From positions 1-5,417 of the forward strand of contig JAHFAK010000092.1 of the NCBI GenBank assembly GCA_023250585.1: a stretch of 5,417 nt of DNA, written 5' to 3'. The first letter of the stretch is position 1; every line of letters starts with the position of its first letter. The position numbers and the translations under genes are program-made. This stretch comes from Deltaproteobacteria bacterium. GTDB lineage: Bacteria > Bdellovibrionota_F > JAHFAK01. Of the stretch, positions 1 to 3,941 are shown piece after piece. Below the pieces are notes generated by a model that was not told where the DNA came from, searched no databases, and was given only the letters and a program-made list of their open reading frames with translations.

Positions 1-7
1 TTTTAGT

Positions 8-36
8 TTGGCAAAAGAATCAAGAGTCTATCCTAT
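8..36 (+). promoter_or_regulatory. Possible sigma70-type promoter of the tRNA-Glu gene
   Basis: TTGGCA at 8-13 matches the -35 consensus at five of six positions. A weak -10 candidate, TCCTAT, lies 17 bases further on at 31-36, which would start transcription a few bases before the tRNA at 48. The -10 match is poor (three of six), so this rests mainly on the -35 box and the position. The tRNA could equally be read from a promoter outside the window. Confidence 0.3.
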
Positions 37-47
37 TAAATCAGTCT

Positions 48-120
48 GTCCCCATCGTCTAGAGGCCTAGGACATCGCCCTTTCACGGCGGTAACGGGGG
101 TTCGAATCCCCCTGGGGACG
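48..120 (+). tRNA. tRNA-Glu (anticodon UUC)
   Basis: This is a complete cloverleaf of 73 bases. The acceptor stem pairs 48-54 with 113-119 over seven base pairs, leaving G120 as the discriminator base. The anticodon stem pairs 75-79 with 87-91 (one T-G pair) around the loop CTTTCAC, so the anticodon is TTC at 82-84 and reads Glu codons. The T stem pairs 96-100 with 108-112 around TTCGAAT. The sequence closely resembles other bacterial tRNA-Glu genes. The CCA end is not encoded (TAA follows), so it must be added after transcription. No terminator hairpin is visible between this gene and the coding region starting 36 bases downstream. Confidence 0.97.
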
Positions 121-155
121 TAAATTTGCACTATTAATACCTAATTTAATAAATC

Positions 156-929
156 ATGGAACATAATGAAATAATACGCTCGGAGGAGAACCTTACTAAT
201 AAACGGGAACAAAAAATTCCTGTAATTTTACTTGATAGATCAAGTGTTCCCGCAGCTAATCTACTTAATCAAAATGATTGGGAAAACAATAATAGTAAGC
301 GTATTGTTGATTCATGCCAAACTTATTTAGGGTTTGTTTATTATACTTATACAAAATTAGAAAAAGCATTAAACAAGACCGCTCTACAAAGTTTGTGTGC
401 TCACCATAAAAGCACACTCCTTGATCAGTGGAACCATACTCCTTTTAAAATAGAAAAGATATCGTGTCTTGCTGAAGTCCCGGAGATTCATTTGTCTATG
501 TTGGGATTTTTTTCAGGAATTAAATCTTTTTTGGATCTTTTAGTAGAATTACTGTCTACAGAACAAATTATTGCATCGAACGTTCACGGCTTTCATGAAA
601 AAGGCGATAAGATTATACGCCAATTGAACAACAATGTGTCTAAATCAAAGCAAGATATTGCTAAAAAAATGGCTGCACTTTTAATACAAGAAAAAGAAGA
701 TTGGATTAATGATGTTATTCGCATCAGGGATGATTTGTTGGTGCATCCTAAAAAAGGGCTCAGTCAAGTATTGATTCCGGTACATTTAAAAAATCAAGAT
801 AAGGTCCTTCATGTAGAATTTGCTTCACCAATTCTACATGAAGAATATTTTCAAAAAACAGCGGCTCACATTGAAAATTTTACGAAGAACTTTCTATCTA
901 TTCTAAAACCTAAATTAATCAAACAGTAG
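156..929 (+). CDS. Hypothetical protein, 257 aa, with a HEPN-like Rx5H motif
   Basis: I do not recognise this protein as a named family. It has no signal peptide and no membrane segment, so it is probably cytoplasmic and mostly helical. A Lys/Gln/Asp-rich helical stretch (about residues 147-190) leads into R191-D-D-L-L-V-H197, which fits the Rx4-6H signature that HEPN-domain ribonucleases carry near the end of a helix. Similar RD-x-L-x-H sequences also occur in HEPN-like proteins without proven activity. Residues 203-222 look like a beta hairpin, and a final helix covers about 230-250. The ATG at 156 is the first usable start, since an in-frame TAA lies at 150-152, but no Shine-Dalgarno sequence precedes it. 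The gene is AT-rich, sits directly behind a tRNA and is followed by toxin-antitoxin-like remnants, which suggests accessory origin. The gene call is firm; the HEPN assignment is inference from one motif. Confidence 0.8.
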   Translation: MEHNEIIRSEENLTNKREQKIPVILLDRSSVPAANLLNQNDWENNNSKRIVDSCQTYLGFVYYTYTKLEKALNKTALQSLCAHHKSTLLDQWNHTPFKIEKISCLAEVPEIHLSMLGFFSGIKSFLDLLVELLSTEQIIASNVHGFHEKGDKIIRQLNNNVSKSKQDIAKKMAALLIQEKEDWINDVIRIRDDLLVHPKKGLSQVLIPVHLKNQDKVLHVEFASPILHEEYFQKTAAHIENFTKNFLSILKPKLIKQ

Positions 930-1041
930 GAATATAGAAGAAGTAGCTTTTGATCAAAACTTTTTAAAAGAGATCCTTAAGCGCTATTCACTTGATAAAA
1001 AATGGGAGAAATATATTGAAACAAGACAAAAAGATAATTGA
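919..1041 (+). pseudogene. C-terminal remnant of a possible nucleotidyltransferase-like (AbiEii-type) gene
   Basis: Reading frame 1 is open from 919 to a TGA at 1039-1041. It encodes a plausible hydrophilic helical tail with FLKEILKRYSLDKKWEKY and ending RQKDN. It has no start codon of its own and its first bases overlap the end of the 257-aa gene in another frame. Its stop lies 26 bases inside the following small gene, the overlap expected of two translationally coupled genes. I infer that the small gene once had a longer upstream partner of which only the tail survives, displaced by the 257-aa gene. An AbiEii-type nucleotidyltransferase is my guess from the type of small neighbour, not from a conserved motif: the catalytic GS-x-D part is absent. 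It could be a chance open stretch. Confidence 0.35.
1004..1008 (+). promoter_or_regulatory. Ribosome binding site that sets the TTG start at 1016
   Basis: GGGAG lies seven bases before TTG at 1016. The earlier in-frame TTG at 992 has no such sequence, so this site favours the shorter 57-residue product. Confidence 0.55.
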
Positions 1042-1189
1042 AAAATTCTTTGAAGCAAAGAGACAAAGACGAAGACAACTTGCCAATATTCCTATCCAGG
1101 AGAAGGTAAAAATTCTTGTCAAATTGCAAAAAATGGCCATTCCTGTTTTGGTAGCGCGTGGGATTCAAAAGAAGGTCTGGGAGTTGTAA
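1016..1189 (+). CDS. Small basic protein, 57 aa, toxin-antitoxin-locus type
   Basis: The protein is short and strongly basic, with two helices. An amphipathic first helix holds EKFFEAKRQRRRQLANIP. A second segment, EKVKILVKLQKMAIPVL, is followed by a C-terminal RG...VWEL. From memory, this pattern (FFEAK..RR..LA..P..EK..ILV.LQKMA.P...ARG....VW.L) recurs in small conserved proteins encoded beside nucleotidyltransferase-type toxin genes; this is recall, not a search. TTG at 1016 is preferred because GGGAG lies seven bases upstream; starting at TTG 992 would add eight residues. The start lies inside the tail of the preceding remnant frame, which suggests former coupling. Without a partner its job today is unknown, possibly that of an orphan antitoxin. 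Its end overlaps the antisense tail of the Fis-like fragment. Confidence 0.65.
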   Translation: MKQDKKIIEKFFEAKRQRRRQLANIPIQEKVKILVKLQKMAIPVLVARGIQKKVWEL

Positions 1190-1316
1190 TTCTACTTCCC
1201 GGCTTCCTGATGTCGTATTTTTTCAGACGATTGCAGAAGGTACGGCGTGAAATATTTAAGATTCGAGCGGCTTCTTCAACATTAGATCTAAGCTCTTCAC
1301 ACCTTTGCCGGTTCAT
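1119..1316 (-). pseudogene. Fis-type helix-turn-helix fragment (end of a sigma54-activator-like regulator)
   Basis: The frame encodes 65 residues. Residues 13-36, including VEEAARILNISRRTFCNRL and ending KKYDI, closely match the C-terminal Fis-type DNA-binding helix-turn-helix of NtrC-family activators (AA..LGISRRTLY.KL..YGI). No receiver, AAA+ or other domain precedes it. The reading frame opens inside the end of the fic gene, overlapping it by 20 bases, and after about residue 40 it runs into low-complexity sequence antisense to the 57-aa gene. The best reading is the 3' end of a larger regulator gene cut off by the junction with fic. A free-standing small DNA-binding protein translated by coupling from fic is less likely but possible. 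Confidence 0.5.
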
Positions 1317-2439
1317 TCAGAACATCCAATAGCTTGCGGGCGCAGTAAATCCGGTTTCGTTGTGCATCGTTCATTTGTTTTAGGACACCTGCTTTTTCCA
1401 GTTTGTCGATGGCACGCTGAGCTGTTGGGAAAGCAATCTTCTGTTTTTTTGCTATGCCATTGACTGTCATGAAGGGATTCTCCATGCAGCTGTCAATCAA
1501 GAGCAAACAATTTTTATCCGCCTTGCGGGTAAATGATTGTTTCCACTTTGAGACGATATTTTGCATCCGTTTGATACGATCCAAGGCATCTTCCGCTTGG
1601 CGAGCCACGCCGTTGAGAAAATATTCAAGCCAACCTTCCCAGTCCCCATTTTCATTTACTGCACGAAGACGGGCATAGTATTCGTCTCTAGTGGACTCAA
1701 AAAAAGCACTCAGATAAAAAATTGGTGAAGGCAGAATACCATGTTCCACAAGATATAGAATAATTAATAGCCGTCCTGTGCGACCATTTCCATCCAGAAA
1801 TGGGTGAATCGCCTCGAATTGGAGATGGACCAGAGCAATCGTCACCAGTGGTGGCAGAGTAGATTCATGAATGAATTTTTCCAAAGCTCCTAAACAATCC
1901 ATCAGTAGATCTGGAGGAGGTGGAACATACGTGGCATTTTGCAAGGTACAGCCAGCAACACCAATCCAATTTTGAGATCGTCTCAATTCACCTGGAGTGG
2001 CCATGTTACCTCTAACTCCTTTCATAAGTTGTTCATGAATCTCACAAATGAAACGTAATGAAAGGGGCAGTGTTTTCAAGCGCCTTATCCCATATTCCAA
2101 AGCTTTGACATAGTTTTCGACTTCTTTGAGATCTGAACGATCGCGCCCTGTCTCCACTCCTGCCTCGTCTGCGAATAATTCTGCCAATGAAGTTTGAGTA
2201 CCTTCGATTCGGCTTGACAACACAGCTTCACGGCGGACAAAAGGGCGAATCAGTAGATGAGGGTTTGGCAAGGCTGAACCAATGCTGGCTAGCTGTCCAA
2301 TCAAACGGTCAGCATCGGATAGGTGTCTTGCAAGTCTTTCATTCCAATCCATTTTAGGTGGCAGCGGGTCAGGCACATAAGCTTGATAGCCTTGGGGGCA
2401 ATGTATCTTTTTCCCATGAATTTTCAATTTGTTGACCAT
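1297..2439 (-). CDS. fic: Class II Fic-family protein adenylyltransferase with C-terminal winged helix
   Basis: This protein would transfer AMP from ATP to hydroxyl side chains of target proteins. Its 380 residues are typical for full-length Fic proteins of this group. The N-terminal Fic_N region (about 30-95) contains S75-S-R-I-E79-G80, the inhibitory-helix motif (S/T)xxxE(G/N), so the protein should be self-inhibited and need no separate antitoxin. The catalytic motif is H212-P-F-L-D216-G-N-G-R220-T-G-R223, complete with catalytic His, metal-binding acid and ATP-binding Arg residues. Residues 308-370 form a predicted winged helix, with TAQRAIDKLEKAGVL as the likely recognition-helix region. 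ATG at 2439 is chosen from the N-terminal match; it has only a weak GAG upstream. A strong promoter overlapped by a palindrome precedes it, suggesting autoregulation through the winged helix (inference). The target protein is not predictable. Confidence 0.93.
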   Translation of the reverse strand: MVNKLKIHGKKIHCPQGYQAYVPDPLPPKMDWNERLARHLSDADRLIGQLASIGSALPNPHLLIRPFVRREAVLSSRIEGTQTSLAELFADEAGVETGRDRSDLKEVENYVKALEYGIRRLKTLPLSLRFICEIHEQLMKGVRGNMATPGELRRSQNWIGVAGCTLQNATYVPPPPDLLMDCLGALEKFIHESTLPPLVTIALVHLQFEAIHPFLDGNGRTGRLLIILYLVEHGILPSPIFYLSAFFESTRDEYYARLRAVNENGDWEGWLEYFLNGVARQAEDALDRIKRMQNIVSKWKQSFTRKADKNCLLLIDSCMENPFMTVNGIAKKQKIAFPTAQRAIDKLEKAGVLKQMNDAQRNRIYCARKLLDVLNEPAKV

Positions 2440-2448
2440 GGTGTGATC

Positions 2449-2460
2449 TCGTTAATAAAA
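2449..2460 (-). promoter_or_regulatory. Possible third operator half-site in the fic leader
   Basis: On the minus strand this reads TTTTATTAACGA. It resembles one arm of the palindrome just upstream (TTTTATAATTAACGA) with a three-base deletion. It lies between the predicted transcription start and the fic ATG, in the same orientation as the distal arm, and could be an auxiliary binding site. In such AT-rich sequence chance is possible. Confidence 0.35.
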
Positions 2461-2461
2461 G

Positions 2462-2505
2462 GTTTTATAATTAACGATATTATATAAAATCGTTAATTAT
2501 AAAAC
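2462..2505. promoter_or_regulatory. Perfect 17-bp inverted repeat, candidate fic operator
   Basis: The arms 2462-2478 and 2489-2505 are perfect reverse complements (GTTTTATAATTAACGAT and its complement) separated by ten bases. On the minus strand one arm fills most of the spacer between the -35 and -10 boxes of fic, the -10 box lies in the loop, and the other arm covers the expected transcription start. A dimeric repressor bound here would block the promoter. The obvious candidate binder is the winged helix of the Fic protein itself, which is inference. A role as an AT-rich terminator for the upstream envelope operon is less likely because the stem is weak in GC. Confidence 0.7.
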
Positions 2506-2507
2506 AA
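2479..2507 (-). promoter_or_regulatory. Sigma70-type promoter of fic
   Basis: On the minus strand the -35 box TTGTTT is at 2507-2502 and the -10 box TATAAT, a perfect consensus, is at 2484-2479, with the optimal 17-base spacing. Transcription would begin near 2472, giving a leader of roughly 33 bases before the fic ATG. The promoter is interleaved with the 17-bp inverted repeat. Confidence 0.65.
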
Positions 2508-2540
2508 GTAATTAATGACTCTTTTATGGAAGTAAAGATA

Positions 2541-3329
2541 TCAAAAAGCGAAGGAACATGCGGGCATTACAAGAAAATTCAGTCGTTTGAAGCCAGTGGT
2601 TGGCTGGCGATCGTAGGTGGTCGTCAGCGAAAGATGTATCGCAACATTCGCGGTTACATTATAAGCAATGGTTTCAACGTTCTCGAAGGAATAGTTTGCC
2701 GCTTCTTGGGCATTGACATCAGCAAATAAAGATTGGCTTAGTTTCCAGTTTTTTGGAAAAGGTTCTTCCCAAAACAATGCGGTAAAGATCGAATGTCCAT
2801 GGGAGACTTCATCCAGAGTCGACTTGCTGTATGAAGGAGAGTAACCAAGATCCAGGCGAACGTTGCGCGGATGATTCGGAAAAAAATGGAAAGACCCACC
2901 GATATCGCCGCCAATGGCTCGATCCTCTCCGGACGTTGTCTGTTGGGAAACTCCTGTACCTATAAAATTCGAAAACCGGGGAAGCCACAGGAATCTAAAA
3001 CGATAAGATGCCTTGAGCTCCCGTCCATATTGCCCATGAGGGGTATCAACGGTTGTCAGAAGCGACGATGCTGAAAAAGTCTGCCGCCATTGTGCCCCGC
3101 GGAATACCGTCGATCCTCCCAACGAAAAGGCTGTGCTGTCTACGCTGCCGATCAAGCCACCAACACCACCTTGGACCTCCGCGGAAAATGTATCTTTTGT
3201 TTCAACTTCGGGCTCCTCTTTAAGGCGCCGAGGAGTTTCAGCTTGTGCTGTTTCCAAAGTAACCGAGCTCAGAACAATTAATGCAATGAACGCTGTTTTT
3301 ACGAATCTCAACTTTTGGAGAAATTTCAT
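2541..3329 (-). CDS. Exported beta-barrel outer membrane protein, DUF481-like
   Basis: The 262-residue product starts with a classical signal peptide: basic residues to K11, a hydrophobic core at about 12-23, and likely cleavage after A-Q-A30. After a charged linker (31-47), the rest is alternating beta-strand sequence rich in Gly, Ser, Thr and aromatics, with repeated strands such as LKASYRFRFLWLP, GGSFHFFP and VRLDLGYSPSYS. It ends in Phe (SFAF), as outer-membrane barrels usually do. The pattern resembles the DUF481/YdiY family of 'salt-induced' outer membrane proteins, but I cannot confirm the family without a profile search. The ATG overlaps the TGA of the preceding MscL-like gene (ATGA) and has a strong GGAGG six bases upstream, so the two genes form a coupled operon. 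No transport or binding function can be assigned. Confidence 0.82.
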   Translation of the reverse strand: MKFLQKLRFVKTAFIALIVLSSVTLETAQAETPRRLKEEPEVETKDTFSAEVQGGVGGLIGSVDSTAFSLGGSTVFRGAQWRQTFSASSLLTTVDTPHGQYGRELKASYRFRFLWLPRFSNFIGTGVSQQTTSGEDRAIGGDIGGSFHFFPNHPRNVRLDLGYSPSYSKSTLDEVSHGHSIFTALFWEEPFPKNWKLSQSLFADVNAQEAANYSFENVETIAYNVTANVAIHLSLTTTYDRQPTTGFKRLNFLVMPACSFAF

Positions 3330-3655
3330 ATATGGCCTCCGGGACTGATTTTCTCATGGGATTGTTGGTCCAGTTTTTCCATGCCCAATTTTTTAAAGAG
3401 TAGATACATCACGAACGTAATGATGAAACAATGAATGAGATTTGAAACAAAGTCTCCCCAGAGGATTTTCGTGCCGCCGATCGTCCATGCAAACTTTTCG
3501 AGCGAATCGACTTTCTCAAAAAACAATCCAATGACCGGATTAATGATATCGGTCACGAAGGCGGAAACCAACTTAGAGACGGACCCACCGAGGATAAACC
3601 CGATAGTCAATCCCATGATTCCTTGTTTGCGAATGAAGATGATAAAACCTTTCAT
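3326..3655 (-). CDS. mscL: Compact MscL-family large-conductance mechanosensitive channel
   Basis: MscL forms a homopentameric inner-membrane pore that opens under membrane tension and releases solutes on hypo-osmotic shock. Transmembrane helix 1 covers about residues 13-45, with the MscL-like Gly pattern G-x-x-x-GG-x-x-x-K-x-V and then F-V-x-D-I-I-x-P-x-I-G-L. The D-x-x-E-K-F-A-W-T periplasmic stretch aligns with DFKQFAVTL of E. coli MscL, and W66-G-D-F starts transmembrane helix 2 (about 66-90). The periplasmic loop is shorter than in E. coli, and after about residue 92 there is only a polar tail with no C-terminal bundle helix. The product is 109 residues against 136 in E. coli. ATG at 3655 is chosen because it puts the N-terminal amphipathic helix at family length; a TTG at 3694 would add 13 residues. 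Neither start has a good Shine-Dalgarno. The stop overlaps the start of the barrel protein gene. Confidence 0.85.
   Translation of the reverse strand: MKGFIIFIRKQGIMGLTIGFILGGSVSKLVSAFVTDIINPVIGLFFEKVDSLEKFAWTIGGTKILWGDFVSNLIHCFIITFVMYLLFKKLGMEKLDQQSHEKISPGGHI
3336..3340 (-). promoter_or_regulatory. Strong ribosome binding site for the barrel-protein gene
   Basis: GGAGG on the minus strand lies six bases before the ATG at 3329 and inside the last codons of the mscL-like gene. It indicates that the second gene is translated in its own right as well as by coupling. Confidence 0.75.
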
Positions 3656-3670
3656 ATTTTTATAAATGCT

Positions 3671-3684
3671 AGGATGTTTATCCT
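3671..3684 (-). other. Small hairpin in the mscL leader
   Basis: AGGAT and ATCCT pair perfectly around a four-base loop, 15 bases upstream of the chosen mscL ATG. It overlaps the codons that a TTG start at 3694 would use. It is short and may be chance; no promoter could be fixed confidently around it. Confidence 0.3.
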
Positions 3685-3702
3685 GAAAAATCAATTTCTA
3701 AT

Positions 3703-3862
3703 AGTAATGGCTCAGTTAATGGGGTGAGTTAAGGGAGTAGGCATGTTGCAAAAAAATATTCCTATCGAGCGCGCTTTCCTGTTCTTAATAATATTATGGA
3801 AGCGACGTCGATAGGAATATTTTTTTGCAACATGCCTACTCCCTAATAACTGAAGCATTACT
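3703..3862. repeat. Degenerate outer inverted repeat around the palindromic element
   Basis: Bases 3703-3720 and the reverse complement of 3845-3862 agree at 15 of 18 positions. They flank the perfect 37-bp arms on both sides, although the left flank has about 11 extra bases (3721-3731). This may mean that the element is longer and has decayed at its ends, or that an older symmetrical site was the insertion target. Confidence 0.4.
3732..3844. mobile_element. MITE-like palindromic element with perfect 37-bp inverted arms
   Basis: The arms 3732-3768 and 3808-3844 are perfect reverse complements; the outer end reads AGGGAGTAGGCATGTTGCAA. They surround 39 non-coding bases. If the true ends are 3733 and 3843, the element is flanked by TAA on both sides (3730-3732 and 3844-3846), which would fit a three-base target duplication. 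A TGTTGCAAAA-type end resembles terminal repeats of some IS5-family elements, as I recall them, so this could be a non-autonomous derivative. It sits between divergent genes, so it is not a terminator serving converging transcripts. The pairing would form a very stable hairpin in RNA or single-stranded DNA. Confidence 0.65.
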
Positions 3863-3873
3863 TTCTAATAACT
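3843..3873 (+). repeat. Direct repeat CTAATAACT spaced by 22 bases
   Basis: CTAATAACT occurs at 3843-3851 and again at 3865-3873, 22 bases apart start to start, or about two turns of the helix. The first copy begins inside the end of the palindromic element. It could be a regulator site upstream of the lipoprotein gene or a by-product of repeat decay. Confidence 0.3.
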
Positions 3874-3885
3874 CATTTTACTGGC

Positions 3886-3917
3886 AATTTTCCTTTCTAT
3901 TTGGGAAAATTATTTTT
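3886..3917 (+). other. AT-rich hairpin followed by a T run, upstream of the lipoprotein gene
   Basis: AATTTTCC at 3886-3893 pairs with GGAAAATT at 3904-3911, and ATTTTTT follows. The shape resembles an intrinsic terminator but the stem has only two GC pairs, and no plus-strand gene ends nearby. It may act as a weak attenuator or simply protect the gene from transcription entering from the repeat element. No convincing promoter for the gene at 3942 was found between 3845 and 3941. Confidence 0.25.
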
Positions 3918-3941
3918 TAAATTCTTAAACTGAAGGAGTCT

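Noticed and set aside
48-120. tRNA 3' end as an attachment site (att) of an integrated element
   Set aside because: No second copy of the tRNA 3' end and no integrase gene are present in the window, so an integrated element cannot be supported here.
977-1168. Minus-strand 63-residue frame opposite the 57-aa gene
   Set aside because: The plus-strand frame has a ribosome binding site and a familiar protein pattern; the antisense product has none.
1187-1210. GGGAG...CTTCCC around 1180-1202 as a terminator of the 57-aa gene
   Set aside because: The arms match only imperfectly and no T run follows directly.
1454-1678. Plus-strand open frame inside fic
   Set aside because: It is antisense to the well-conserved catalytic part of the Fic protein and has no recognisable protein features.
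2526-3348. Several plus-strand open frames antisense to the barrel-protein gene
   Set aside because: The minus-strand gene has a signal peptide, a strong GGAGG and operon overlap, so these are shadows.
3732-3844. The long palindrome as a CRISPR unit or an ordinary bidirectional terminator
   Set aside because: There is only one pair of arms and no regular repeat-spacer array, and the genes on both sides are transcribed away from it rather than toward it.
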